Below, piece after piece: positions 33,675 to 42,137 of a stretch of 64,000 bases of DNA. A program made the translations under genes and the position numbers. Source of the stretch: Mycolicibacterium arabiense (lineage in GTDB: Bacteria; Actinomycetota; Actinomycetes; Mycobacteriales; Mycobacteriaceae); the NCBI RefSeq assembly GCF_010731815.2, contig NZ_AP022593.1:5022001-5086000 (forward strand), given 5' to 3'. The first letter of the stretch is position 1. Every line of letters begins with the position of its first letter. A model generated the notes under the pieces. The model was not told the origin of the DNA, did not search any database, and worked only from the letters and a program-made list of their open reading frames with translations.

Positions 33675-34550
33675 CTACGGGCCAGCGCCGGTGGTCACTC
33701 GCTGCGTTCCGTCGGCGTCGAATAGTTCTCTGGTCCAGCGTTCGAGAATTTCGGTGCTGTCCCAGTCGTCGGGGTGGAATCCGGCGCGGGTGTACGAACG
33801 AAAACGTTCAATGGCGGCCGAGCTGAACAGTGGAGAACGACGGAAGGCGCGAAGGCTGGTCAGGATGCGTCTCGGGTTGTATGCGGCTGGGTCGCCCACC
33901 AACGAGCGAATCGTCTGGACAACCAACTCCGCGAACAGGATTACGGTGGCGAGCCGCATTCCCCAGACTCTGGTGCGTTCGCCGCCTCCGATGGCCGTGT
34001 AGACATCGAAAGCGACTGCCTTGTGCTCGCATTCTTCGAATGCGTGCCAGAGCAGAATCGACCGGACTTCGGTGTGGCCGATCAGTCCCTGAGCCTCGTC
34101 ACTGGTGAGGATGATCTCGGCAAACGTGGCGGTGTAGTGCTCCAGGGCCGCGGTCACGCTCAGCCGCATCGCAGGAGAGAAGCGCTTCTCAAGTCGGCCG
34201 ACCAACTTCTTGGTGTGACGGTCGATCCCGTCGGTTGGATAGCCCATCGCTTGGAGTCGATCGTTCAGAAGTCGATGCTGATGCCGATGGGTCGCCTCCT
34301 GCGCGATGAATCCCTTCACCGCTTCACGTAGATCGGCATCGCTGAGTTGGTCCCGGAACTCGCGCACTGACCGGATAAAAAAATCCTCCCCCTCCGGGAA
34401 TGTCGCCGACAAGGTCGATACGAAATGGCTCATCACCAAGTCGCCGTCGACGAAGTGCTGACGTTTGGTCGCTGCGGGCATCGCGAAACGGACGCGTCGA
34501 GGCTTCGGTAGCACCCGCGCCGGTGGTCGTGCGTTCGGCTCACTGCTCAT
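33675..34550 (-). CDS. PF10118-type predicted metal-dependent hydrolase
   Basis: 291 residues. FPEGEDFFIRSVREFRD, FIAQEATHRHQHRLLNDRL, ALEHYTATFAEIIL and WHAFEECEHKAVAFDVY are the conserved blocks of the 'metal-dependent hydrolase' family PF10118. Their Glu/His spacing resembles ferritin-like diiron proteins rather than classical hydrolases. It is divergent from a TetR gene and next to the frameshifted diiron gene on the same strand. The substrate is unknown; mycobacterial relatives are induced with fatty-acid or steroid modification genes. Confidence 0.82.
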   Translation of the reverse strand: MSSEPNARPPARVLPKPRRVRFAMPAATKRQHFVDGDLVMSHFVSTLSATFPEGEDFFIRSVREFRDQLSDADLREAVKGFIAQEATHRHQHRLLNDRLQAMGYPTDGIDRHTKKLVGRLEKRFSPAMRLSVTAALEHYTATFAEIILTSDEAQGLIGHTEVRSILLWHAFEECEHKAVAFDVYTAIGGGERTRVWGMRLATVILFAELVVQTIRSLVGDPAAYNPRRILTSLRAFRRSPLFSSAAIERFRSYTRAGFHPDDWDSTEILERWTRELFDADGTQRVTTGAGP

Positions 34551-34585
34551 TGATAGCTCCCGTCGTGATGGACAGCCTGATCATG

Positions 34586-34603
34586 TGACTTTATGCCTAG
34601 TCA
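34586..34603. promoter_or_regulatory. inverted repeat between the divergent hydrolase and TetR genes
   Basis: TGACTTTATGCCTAGTCA has 5-bp arms (TGACT/AGTCA) centred in the 77-bp divergent gap, a plausible TetR operator controlling both genes. Confidence 0.45.
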
Positions 34604-34627
34604 GATTGGGATGGCAAGCTTTGACTC

Positions 34628-35335
34628 ATGCGTTCCGAGCGGGTGTACAGCGGGATGTCTGCGGACGAGCGGCGCCAAGACAGGCGAGGACGTCTCATCG
34701 ATGCGGCAGTTGACTTAATCGGCACACGTGGTGTTGCAGCCGCCACCGTCACTGCCATCTGCGCAAAGTCCGGCGTCACGTCACGCTACTTCTATCAACA
34801 CTTCTCTGACCGGAACGCGGTGTTGCGGGCGGTCTATCGGCAGGTCTACGGCACGTTTTACGACGTCATAGAGCAAGCAATTCCCGACTCCGACGCCGAA
34901 CCCGCAGTCTTGGCGTATGGCCCGATCAGCGCCCTAATCCGGATGATCGACGACGACCCTGGGCTTGCCCGGATACTGTTCGTTGAATCCGCGACCGAGC
35001 CACTGCTCAGGGAGTTGCGCAGTGAGATGTTGGCCGGATTCACTGACCTCGTGTTGCGCGAGGCCAGACTCCACCTCGACATTGCCGACTCGGCAGTGGG
35101 CGTTGCCCACTTGGCCTCCACACTGGGGGTTGGAGGGCTGTTCGAAATTCTGCGCCGCCGACTCGACGGCGAGCTGAGTTTCACTACTGACGAACTCGTC
35201 GGGCACTGTGCAGGGTTTCTGGGCAGCCTCGGAGGTTACGTGTTGTTGCAGAATGCAGGGGAGGCGCACACCCCGGTCGCGGCGACGATCGCCAGTGCCG
35301 CAGGTCGAACCGCAGATCGCGGCGAAGAAATTTAA
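34628..35335 (+). CDS. TetR/AcrR family regulator
   Basis: 235 residues from ATG 34628. The HTH is RRGRLIDAAVDLIGTRGVAAATVTAICAKSGVTSRYFYQHFSDRNAVLRAVYRQVY with the YFYQHF end of the recognition helix. The C-terminal domain resembles TetR_C proteins that pair with diiron or lipid-modifying enzymes. It faces the PF10118 gene across a short gap, so repression of that gene and of itself is the likely role. The gene is followed by about 170 bp with nothing recognisable. Confidence 0.87.
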   Translation: MRSERVYSGMSADERRQDRRGRLIDAAVDLIGTRGVAAATVTAICAKSGVTSRYFYQHFSDRNAVLRAVYRQVYGTFYDVIEQAIPDSDAEPAVLAYGPISALIRMIDDDPGLARILFVESATEPLLRELRSEMLAGFTDLVLREARLHLDIADSAVGVAHLASTLGVGGLFEILRRRLDGELSFTTDELVGHCAGFLGSLGGYVLLQNAGEAHTPVAATIASAAGRTADRGEEI

Positions 35336-35509
35336 CGTATCGACTGACTAGTGCTGCACGATTGATCGAAACCGGTGACTTTTCATCCGACTCGACCCCG
35401 CGGGTTCATGGTGGGATGCCGACAGCACTGGTGGCGGTAGCAACGTCTACTTCAAAGCCCTGGGGCCAACTGCGCCTGGCTAACCCCATCGCAACAGTCA
35501 GTCGGGTCT

Positions 35510-36400
35510 TCACGGCGTGTTGCGGTCGAGGAAATCGGTGACCGCGGCGGTGAAGGCGTCGTTGTCGTCACCGGCGATCATGTGACCTGTGCCGGACACG
35601 TCGACGGTCTCGGAGTGCGGGACTAGTTGGGTGAACTCGTCGACGGTGGCCTGGGAGACGACGTCGGACAGCAGTCCGCGTACGAGCAGTGTGGGGGCGG
35701 TGACGCGTCGGGCTCCGTCGATCAGCAGATCGCTGATCGCGTCGAACTGCTCGGTTCCCTCGGTGGCGCCGTCGCGCAGGAAGTCGAAGTTGGAGTGGAT
35801 GAATGCCGGGTCCCATCGCCAGACCCAGCGGCCATCGTGGCGCTGACGGAGCACCTTGTGCAGGCCGTCGACGTTGTCGGGTCTCGCGCGATGCGGGTTG
35901 TAGGCGGCGATCACCTCGGCGGCCTCGTCGAGGGTGCCGAAGCCCTCGGGGCGGGCGGCCATGAACGACACGACACGACGAGCGCCCGCAAACTCCAACC
36001 GCGGCGTGACGTCGACCAGGACTACTGCCCCCCACAAGTCCGCGGGTGCAAGCAGATGCGCACCCAAGACCGTCATGCCGCCCAGGGAGGCGCCCACGAC
36101 GGCGGGCGGAGTATCGGCGCTGAAGTGGTCACGGACGGCGATGAGGTCGCTCGCGAGCCGGTCGACGTCGTAGCGGCCGGCGGGGTCCCAGTCGCTATCA
36201 CCGTGACCGCGGGTGTCATAGGCGACCACCGAGTACCCGCACGAATGGAGCCGACGCGCCGACCTGCTCCAGGCGTGCCTGTTCTGGCCGCCGCCGTGCA
36301 GGAGCAGCACGACGGGACGGTTGCCGTCGTAGTGGTAGTAGTCGGCGGCCAGGGTGATCCCGTCTCCGGTGCGTACCCGATGCTGCACGGCGGAGGTCAC
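35510..36400 (-). CDS. alpha/beta hydrolase
   Basis: 296 residues from GTG 36400. LLLHGGGQNRHAW supplies the oxyanion-hole HG, VVGASLGGM the nucleophile Ser, and SGTGHMIAGDDND the catalytic His, giving an alpha/beta hydrolase fold. The GTG overlaps the stop of the preceding thioesterase (GTGA). The open frame upstream is only the shadow of that gene. It is the last member of the five-gene P450-MFS-thioesterase operon. It may release or cleave an ester or thioester intermediate; the substrate is unknown. Confidence 0.87.
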   Translation of the reverse strand: MTSAVQHRVRTGDGITLAADYYHYDGNRPVVLLLHGGGQNRHAWSRSARRLHSCGYSVVAYDTRGHGDSDWDPAGRYDVDRLASDLIAVRDHFSADTPPAVVGASLGGMTVLGAHLLAPADLWGAVVLVDVTPRLEFAGARRVVSFMAARPEGFGTLDEAAEVIAAYNPHRARPDNVDGLHKVLRQRHDGRWVWRWDPAFIHSNFDFLRDGATEGTEQFDAISDLLIDGARRVTAPTLLVRGLLSDVVSQATVDEFTQLVPHSETVDVSGTGHMIAGDDNDAFTAAVTDFLDRNTP

Positions 36401-36846
36401 GACGCGTTGCCCATGGTGTTCACGATCGTGACGGTGCCCTGCGCGGCGCAAACGGCTTTGTCGCCGTTGGTGATGTCGATCCTCGCCACCCCGCTGCGCT
36501 TGCCCAGCGACACGATGTCGGCGACCGCGACACACACTCCGCTGGATACGGGTCTGAGTAAGTTCAGCTTGAACTCGGTGGTGGCGACCCATGATCCTGC
36601 CGGAATGACGGGATAGAACACCACCCCGAGGCAGTGGTCGACCATCGCGGACAAACACCCGCCGTGCAGGTTGCCGAACGGTGTCAGCAGATCGTCGCGG
36701 GTCTCCATCTCCGCCACCAGCCGACCGGCGGTCAGTTCGGTGTGCCGAAAGTTCAGAAACGTTGACAGTCCTCCGGCTGTGTTCGCCGTTTTCAGCAACT
36801 GCGTGGCGATCTGCTCATCGAACTGCGCATACTTCACGGTCACCAT
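36397..36846 (-). CDS. PaaI-type hotdog thioesterase
   Basis: 149 residues from ATG 36846. LTPFGNLHGGCLSAMVDHCLGVVFYP carries the HGG..xxD core of PaaI/4HBT acyl-CoA thioesterases, and VATTEFKLNLLRPV is the following strand. It starts six bases after the stop of another hotdog thioesterase in the same operon and overlaps the hydrolase downstream. Paired thioesterases next to a P450 suggest turnover of acyl- or aryl-CoA intermediates. Confidence 0.88.
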   Translation of the reverse strand: MVTVKYAQFDEQIATQLLKTANTAGGLSTFLNFRHTELTAGRLVAEMETRDDLLTPFGNLHGGCLSAMVDHCLGVVFYPVIPAGSWVATTEFKLNLLRPVSSGVCVAVADIVSLGKRSGVARIDITNGDKAVCAAQGTVTIVNTMGNAS

Positions 36847-36852
36847 GGCGTG

Positions 36853-37377
36853 TCACGCCTCGCTTTCGTTGTCATCGGTTGACCGCCGTGAGCCGGCGAA
36901 CCGCTCGAGCATGTCGCCGAACGCGCCGAGGTCGCCGTGTGCGGCGAAGTGCTTGACATCCACGGCGACAAACATCGCGGTGGCGGTGAAGCGCACGACA
37001 CCGTCCTCTCCCGTTCCGGTTGCGCTGACATGCAGTGCTCGACCTTCGCGGTTGTCGACGCGGGCAACGATGCGGTGGGGTTGATGCAATGGCACCGGTT
37101 GGATGTAGGAGATAGCCAGATTGCGGGTGACTGCCGGGGTGCCCGCGATCCATAGGGTGAAGCCGAACAGGTCGTCGCAGGCGGCGGAGATAGCACCGCC
37201 GTGCGCGAGACCTGGTGCTCCGCCGTGCCTTTCGTCGAAGACCAGGTCGGTGTACACGTGTTGTCCAGATCGAAACACCGTCATCTGCAAGCCGTTGGGG
37301 TTGTCGGGGCCGCATCCCATGCACGTGGGGGTGTGCGGCGGCAACTGCTCTGGCTCAAGGGTTGGCGCCTCGCTCAC
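36853..37377 (-). CDS. hotdog thioesterase (4HBT superfamily)
   Basis: 174 residues from GTG 37377, overlapping the MFS stop (GTGA). CMGCGPDNPNGLQMTVF is the N-terminal motif of a mycobacterial thioesterase subgroup, and GAPGLAHGGAISAACDDLFGF holds the HGG and acidic catalytic residue. It differs clearly from the adjacent PaaI gene, so the pair is not a recent tandem duplication. Its likely substrate is an acyl-CoA. Confidence 0.86.
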   Translation of the reverse strand: MSEAPTLEPEQLPPHTPTCMGCGPDNPNGLQMTVFRSGQHVYTDLVFDERHGGAPGLAHGGAISAACDDLFGFTLWIAGTPAVTRNLAISYIQPVPLHQPHRIVARVDNREGRALHVSATGTGEDGVVRFTATAMFVAVDVKHFAAHGDLGAFGDMLERFAGSRRSTDDNESEA

Positions 37378-38990
37378 GCGGTGCTCGATTCTGTAGAGGT
37401 GTCGGTCTGCGATTCGGTGCTGGTCTCGGTCGACGGTCGGCGCCGTGGGGTTGTAGGCGGGCGGCCCGGCGCCCAGATCGCGAGGATGACCGCATTGATG
37501 GCCGTGATTGCCGAAAGCGCAAGGGCGGCTTGGCTATTGCCGTGTGCGAACGCTTCTTTGGCGATGTCAGCGAGATGCGCAGCAGAGGGACTGGACTGCT
37601 CGGAGATTGGCAGTGCTGCCGCCAGCGAGTCCGCGAATGCTTCGCGCGCGGGCGGCGGAACTGCGGGAAGCACGGGTTGGATGCGATTGGTGTATCCGGC
37701 GGCCAGCACGCTGCCGGCGATCGCCACACCGATGGCGGCACCGATCTCTCGGCTGGCATCGTTGACTGCGGCGGCCACGCCGTGTTTCTCCACCGGCGTC
37801 GCGGCAACGATCGCTGTGGTCGCTGGCGCGGTGACTAGACCCAGCCCGGCGCCCATGGCCAGCAGAGGCCATAGAAAATCGGGGTAAGTCGCATCAACAC
37901 CGAGGCGGCTGACCAAGTAAAGGCCAACGGCGATGAGCAGCATGCCCGGGGCGGTAACCACGCGCAGGCCGTACCGCTCGGCCAGCATCGGCGCGATCAG
38001 CGAGATGACCACGATCGGGACGATCAGCGGCGTGAGGGCCATCGCCGACTGCAATGGCCCGTAGCCGACCACGAGTTGGAGGTACTGCACCAATAGGAAG
38101 AAAGCCCCGAACATGACCAGAAACTGGAGGACCAGTGAGAGCGCGCCGCTGCCGAAGCCTCGGTCAGCGAAGAGTCGAAGGTCCAGCAGCGGGTACTCGC
38201 GCCGCAGCTCCACGACCACGAACGCCGCTGACCCCACGACGCCGGCGGCGAACAGCCCCAGCACCCACCCGTCGGTCCAACCGCGCAAGGGTGCCTCGGT
38301 GACGGCTATGACGATGACACCGACGGCAGCAGCGATGCACAGCGACCCGATGTAGTCCAGGGGTGGATGGGTTTCCTGGGCGGTCTTAGGCAGGGTGAGT
38401 GCGGCAGTCATCAATGCCAAACCGGCGACGGTGAGACCGACGAAGATGGATTTCCACGTCCATACCTCCAGCAGCGCCCCGGAGCACAAGACGCCGACGA
38501 CGGCGCCCGATGCGGCGACACCCGCCCAGATCCCCACGGCGCGGCCGCGTTGATGCTCGGGGAATCCCGCGGTCAGCAGCGACAGCGTCGAGGGCATCAC
38601 GAACGCAGCACCCAGCCCTGCGATGGCTCGCGCCGAAATCAGCCACCACGGATCTGCTACGAGCAGCGGAATGACCGACGCCGCGGAAAAGACGAGCAGT
38701 CCGAGAATCAGAACCAACCGGCGACCGTACCGGTCACCGACGGCGCCCGCAGGGAGGACCAAGCCCGCTAAGACCAGGGTGTAGCCGTCCACGACCCACG
38801 TCAATTGACTTTGCGTCGCGCCGGTTTGCTCTGCGATGTCGGGCAGCGAGGTGTACAGGGCCGCCATTGAGCCGATGACCAGTGCCACCGACAGGCACGA
38901 CACCACAAGCGTCCATCTCTGGCCTCCCGTGAGTTTCCGGGCGGCCTGCATGGGATATGACGCATTGTCGATGTCGTCGAAGACGGGCAC
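37374..38990 (-). CDS. MFS drug/metabolite exporter, DHA2 (14-helix) family
   Basis: 538 residues from GTG 38990 with about 14 membrane helices. Motif A-like GAVGDRYGRRLVLILGL, motif C-like GIWAGVAASGAVVGVLCSGALLEVWTWKSIF and DASREIGAAIGVAIAGSVLAAGY are typical of EmrB/QacA-type transporters. The C-terminus is Pro/Thr/Ser-rich. It lies three bases downstream of the P450 and overlaps the thioesterase, so it is firmly in the operon. It probably exports the P450 product or a related toxic compound. Confidence 0.9.
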   Translation of the reverse strand: MPVFDDIDNASYPMQAARKLTGGQRWTLVVSCLSVALVIGSMAALYTSLPDIAEQTGATQSQLTWVVDGYTLVLAGLVLPAGAVGDRYGRRLVLILGLLVFSAASVIPLLVADPWWLISARAIAGLGAAFVMPSTLSLLTAGFPEHQRGRAVGIWAGVAASGAVVGVLCSGALLEVWTWKSIFVGLTVAGLALMTAALTLPKTAQETHPPLDYIGSLCIAAAVGVIVIAVTEAPLRGWTDGWVLGLFAAGVVGSAAFVVVELRREYPLLDLRLFADRGFGSGALSLVLQFLVMFGAFFLLVQYLQLVVGYGPLQSAMALTPLIVPIVVISLIAPMLAERYGLRVVTAPGMLLIAVGLYLVSRLGVDATYPDFLWPLLAMGAGLGLVTAPATTAIVAATPVEKHGVAAAVNDASREIGAAIGVAIAGSVLAAGYTNRIQPVLPAVPPPAREAFADSLAAALPISEQSSPSAAHLADIAKEAFAHGNSQAALALSAITAINAVILAIWAPGRPPTTPRRRPSTETSTESQTDTSTESSTA

Positions 38991-38993
38991 GGG

Positions 38994-40190
38994 CTAGACC
39001 GCAGTGGTCCACGTAATGGGCAGCGAGGTGTAGCCACGAATCGGCCCAGACCGCAGCCGCCGCGCGGAGTCCAGGTCGACCTCCCAGTCAGGCACCTTGT
39101 CCAGCAACGCATTCAGGGCGATCCGGGTCTCCATCCGCGCTAGCGACGCACCCAGACAGAAGTGAATGCCGCGACCGAAGGCCACCTGGTGCTCGCTGCG
39201 GCGCTCGATGTCGAAGACGTCCGGCTCGGGGAAGGCACGCTCGTCACGATTGGCCGACCCGAACAGCAGCAGTCCCTTTTCGCCCTGGCGCATGGTCGTG
39301 CCGTGCAGAGTGACATCACGGGTCAGGGTTCGTGAAAGACCCTGAGCGGGTGAGTCGTAACGCAACAACTCCTCCACCGCCGGCCCCAACAGCGTTCGAT
39401 CGGCGCCCAGGCACCGACGGATCTGCCGATGCTGGGCCAGCACGACCGCGGAGTTCCCCAGCAGATTCGTAGTGGTCTCGTAGCCGGCGACGAGCAGCAA
39501 CGCGCAGAACCCAAGGACCTCCTCATCGGTCAGCACGACACCGTCGACCGCGGCATTCGCCAACGCCGACATCAGATCCTCGCGAGAATTCTTGCGGCGG
39601 TCAGCGAGGAAGTCAGTGAAGTAGGCGTAGATCGCCGCGGCGGCGGCCAGAGCGTCGGAGGTTTGTCCGTGGTTGACGTCGACCTGCACCACCTGGCTCG
39701 ACCACACTCGGAACTGATCACGATCCGTGGCGGGAACACCCAACAAATCAGCGATCACCGCCGCAGGCAAGATGGCGGCGAAGTCGGTCACAAAGTCCGC
39801 ACGCCCCGACCCCTCGTCGAGGCGCTCGAACAACTCCGCCGCCATCTGCGTGATGGCGTCTTGTAGACCGGCAACTCTGCGCGGAGTGAACGCTCGGCTC
39901 ACCAGGGCGCGCAACTGGTCATGTCGCGGAGGGTCCATCACGATCATCATCGGCAGGAACGAACCGATGAAATTCGATCCCGGCGGGGTGGGGAATATCC
40001 CGTCCACCGAGGAGTACGTGCCGTGATCCAGTGCTGCGGCCTGAACGTCTGCGTGCCGACTCAATACCCAGGTATGTGATTCCTCGGCGCGGTACACCGG
40101 AACCGTATCGCGCAACAACCGGTACGTCGGATAGGGATCGCTGAGGATCGAGGCATCGAACGGGTCATAACGGATCTGCACCGCGACCAT
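38994..40190 (-). CDS. cytochrome P450
   Basis: 398 residues. The I-helix oxygen-binding motif is LLVAGYETTTN, the K-helix ExxR is in VEELLRYDSP, and the haem-binding loop is VAFGRGIHFCLGASLARMETRI with the Cys thiolate. MDPPRHDQLRALVSRAFTPRRV is the C-helix region of bacterial class I P450s. The family within CYP nomenclature cannot be fixed. It heads the minus-strand operon; the palindrome TAGACTCGGAGTCTA lies 31 bp upstream of the ATG. Redox partners could come from the ferredoxin and reductase genes at 43.3-46.2 kb. Confidence 0.93.
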   Translation of the reverse strand: MVAVQIRYDPFDASILSDPYPTYRLLRDTVPVYRAEESHTWVLSRHADVQAAALDHGTYSSVDGIFPTPPGSNFIGSFLPMMIVMDPPRHDQLRALVSRAFTPRRVAGLQDAITQMAAELFERLDEGSGRADFVTDFAAILPAAVIADLLGVPATDRDQFRVWSSQVVQVDVNHGQTSDALAAAAAIYAYFTDFLADRRKNSREDLMSALANAAVDGVVLTDEEVLGFCALLLVAGYETTTNLLGNSAVVLAQHRQIRRCLGADRTLLGPAVEELLRYDSPAQGLSRTLTRDVTLHGTTMRQGEKGLLLFGSANRDERAFPEPDVFDIERRSEHQVAFGRGIHFCLGASLARMETRIALNALLDKVPDWEVDLDSARRLRSGPIRGYTSLPITWTTAV

Positions 40191-40220
40191 AAGAAGCTCC
40201 TACCGCGAATGACGACGGTC

Positions 40221-40235
40221 TAGACTCGGAGTCTA
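40221..40235. promoter_or_regulatory. TetR-type operator upstream of the P450-MFS operon
   Basis: TAGACTCGGAGTCTA is a perfect inverted repeat (arms TAGACTC/GAGTCTA). On the minus strand TTTAGACTCCGAGTCTAGA matches the operator in front of the TetR gene at 47650-47668 (16 of 19 positions). This predicts control of the P450 operon by that regulator. Confidence 0.7.
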
Positions 40236-40453
40236 AACGCAGAGAATGAGGTGGGCAACGTGTGTTTCCACCGAAGATCTGACCCGGACGAATCTGTAGC
40301 CGAGACAGTACTGACGACCAAGACCAATGCCGTCGCCGCGATTGCTGGAGCGCTGGCAAACTCGCCGACGCGTTGCCGCTTCTGTCGACGACGCAATCTG
40401 GATTCGTAGGGCTCGTCCAAGACGACACGCGCGGCCCTACGGTGGAGTTTGAG

Positions 40454-40636
40454 TTAGAGCGACGGGCTTTCGTTTGCTTGAGCCAGCGCCCCAGCATCAT
40501 GGCCCAGACGATCAAGGAGTCGGTTGAGTGGGGCGAGGATGATGACACGTCTGGGCGATTGGAGCGCACACCTTCGAAATGACACCACGCCAGTAGCCAG
40601 CATCGCCAACACAGTTAGTGCGAACAGACAGGCCAT
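40454..40636 (-). CDS. 60-residue membrane peptide with strong RBS
   Basis: From ATG 40636, seven bases after AAAGGAGGA. The N-terminal helix (CLFALTVLAMLATGVVSF) is followed by a basic, polar tail (RRCALQSPRRVIILAPLNRL). The RBS is among the best in the window, which is why this short frame is called while overlapping ones are not. It lies upstream of the P450 operator on the same strand. The function is unknown; a small membrane partner of the P450/MFS system is one possibility. Confidence 0.55.
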   Translation of the reverse strand: MACLFALTVLAMLATGVVSFRRCALQSPRRVIILAPLNRLLDRLGHDAGALAQANESPSL

Positions 40637-40815
40637 GCGCTTCCTCCTTTTGATGCGGTCATCATCTGTGAGTGCCGTGCGACAGAAGCTGCGTAGGCGT
40701 TCAGTTGCACTTTGTCAGCACTCGGACCGCTCCATGTTGAGCGGATCGCCTGGTCTGACCGTAGAACTTACTGCGCGGGCCCGGTAGGTCTCACATCGTT
40801 GAACTTTTCGGCATA
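40637..40815. other. intergenic region upstream of the PucR-type gene
   Basis: This is 179 bp between the divergent small membrane peptide and the PucR-type gene. No gene is seen. It ends at the 21-bp palindrome. Confidence 0.4.
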
Positions 40816-40836
40816 CTTTGTCTCCCGGAGACAAAG
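40816..40836. promoter_or_regulatory. 21-bp palindrome upstream of the PucR-type regulator
   Basis: Arms CTTTGTCTCC and GGAGACAAAG are perfect inverted repeats around one base, ending 11 bp before the GTG start at 40848. Such a long exact palindrome just before a regulator gene suggests an autoregulatory operator. Confidence 0.65.
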
Positions 40837-40847
40837 GGCGCACTACT

Positions 40848-42122
40848 GTGCCTAGTGTGCTTGATTCGTCGCGAGGTGAAGGCGCCCCTGCACCCGCATT
40901 AGCTGACTTGCTCGGCCGCGTCGGCGACCTGGTCACGGGCCTACCCGAGGCCATCCATCGGCTTCTCGTTGAGCAGGTCACCGAACTTACGGCCGATCAG
41001 CAGCTCAGGGATTTGCTGAGCGACACCGTCGCGGCGAACGTGGGCACCTGGTTATCCGTCATCCGCTACTCGATTCCGATCGACCACGTCGAAGCGCCGA
41101 CGGCTGCCCTCGAACACGCGCGTCGGATGGCGCAGCGTGAGATCCCCGTCAACGCGCTGCTACGCGCCTACAGGCTCGGGCATCAACACGGGCTCAATCT
41201 CATCATCGCCGGTTTGCGAAGCGCGGACCTCCCCCCCGAACAGAAACTGGCACTCTTCGAGCAAATCACCAGTGTGTCGTTCCGCTACATCGACTGGATG
41301 TCCGAACAGGTGCTGGAGACCTACCAGGTCGAGCGCGCGCACTGGGACGACAACCGGCGGAGTCTGCGTGAACAAGCCATCCGCGACATCCTGGACGGAC
41401 GCGACATCGACGTGACCGAGACCTCGTACTCCATGAGGTACCCGTTGAGCGCAACGCATATGGCCCTCCTGGTCTGGCTCAACCAGGATGCGAGCGCCGA
41501 TGCCGATCAGCTCATCGCCCTGGAGCGTGTCGCGCGGGACGCGGCCTCCGCGGCTGGAGCCGAGCAACTGCTCTACCACTCGATTGACCGCCTCGTCGCG
41601 TGCGCGTGGATGACGGTCCCCGACCCGTCCAGCTCACTATCTCAGCTGCGCGCCTTCGCCCAAACCTGCAGCGAGAGCCCGCGAATGGCGGTCGGTGCGC
41701 CGTCTCGCGGGCTGGATGGCTTTCGTCGGACCTACCGGCAAGCGCAACAGGCGCGCGCAGTCGCGATGGTGGCCGAAGGCGGCACCCGACGATTCGTCGC
41801 TGCCCAAGACTCCGGTCTGGCGCTCGCATCGATGCTGCTGGCCGATGTCCCGACGTTGAAGTCCTGGGTCCACGATGTGCTCGGCCCACTCGCTTCGAGC
41901 AGCACATCGGATCGCCGTTTGCGAGAAACGCTGAGCACGTTTCTCCGCGCCGGTGGCAGCTTCAAGGCCGCGGCCGTGGACCTCCACATTCACGGCAACA
42001 CGGTGAAATACCGCGTGAATCGGGCGGTCGAGCGCCGTGGCCGAGCCCTCGCCGATGACCGACTGGACGTCGAGTTCGCACTGCTCATGTGCGCTTGGTT
42101 CGGCGACGCAGTCCTGACCTGA
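40848..42122 (+). CDS. PucR/CdaR-type transcriptional regulator
   Basis: 424 residues from GTG 40848; a TTG at 40818 lies inside the palindrome and is rejected. The N-terminal helical sensor region (about 20-170) is of the RsbRD-like kind seen in mycobacterial PucR proteins. A central GGDEF-like region follows. The C-terminal PucR HTH is RLRETLSTFLRAGGSFKAAAVDLHIHGNTVKYRVNRAVERRGRAL. It is transcribed convergently with the AraC gene. It may control the small-peptide/P450 region or the ferredoxin-P450 operon. Confidence 0.85.
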   Translation: MPSVLDSSRGEGAPAPALADLLGRVGDLVTGLPEAIHRLLVEQVTELTADQQLRDLLSDTVAANVGTWLSVIRYSIPIDHVEAPTAALEHARRMAQREIPVNALLRAYRLGHQHGLNLIIAGLRSADLPPEQKLALFEQITSVSFRYIDWMSEQVLETYQVERAHWDDNRRSLREQAIRDILDGRDIDVTETSYSMRYPLSATHMALLVWLNQDASADADQLIALERVARDAASAAGAEQLLYHSIDRLVACAWMTVPDPSSSLSQLRAFAQTCSESPRMAVGAPSRGLDGFRRTYRQAQQARAVAMVAEGGTRRFVAAQDSGLALASMLLADVPTLKSWVHDVLGPLASSSTSDRRLRETLSTFLRAGGSFKAAAVDLHIHGNTVKYRVNRAVERRGRALADDRLDVEFALLMCAWFGDAVLT

Positions 42123-42137
42123 CTTCGAGGCGAGCGC

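Noticed and set aside
40237..40569. 134-codon minus-strand frame ending at 40165
   Set aside because: Low family resemblance, overlaps the P450 start and its operator, and lacks an RBS.
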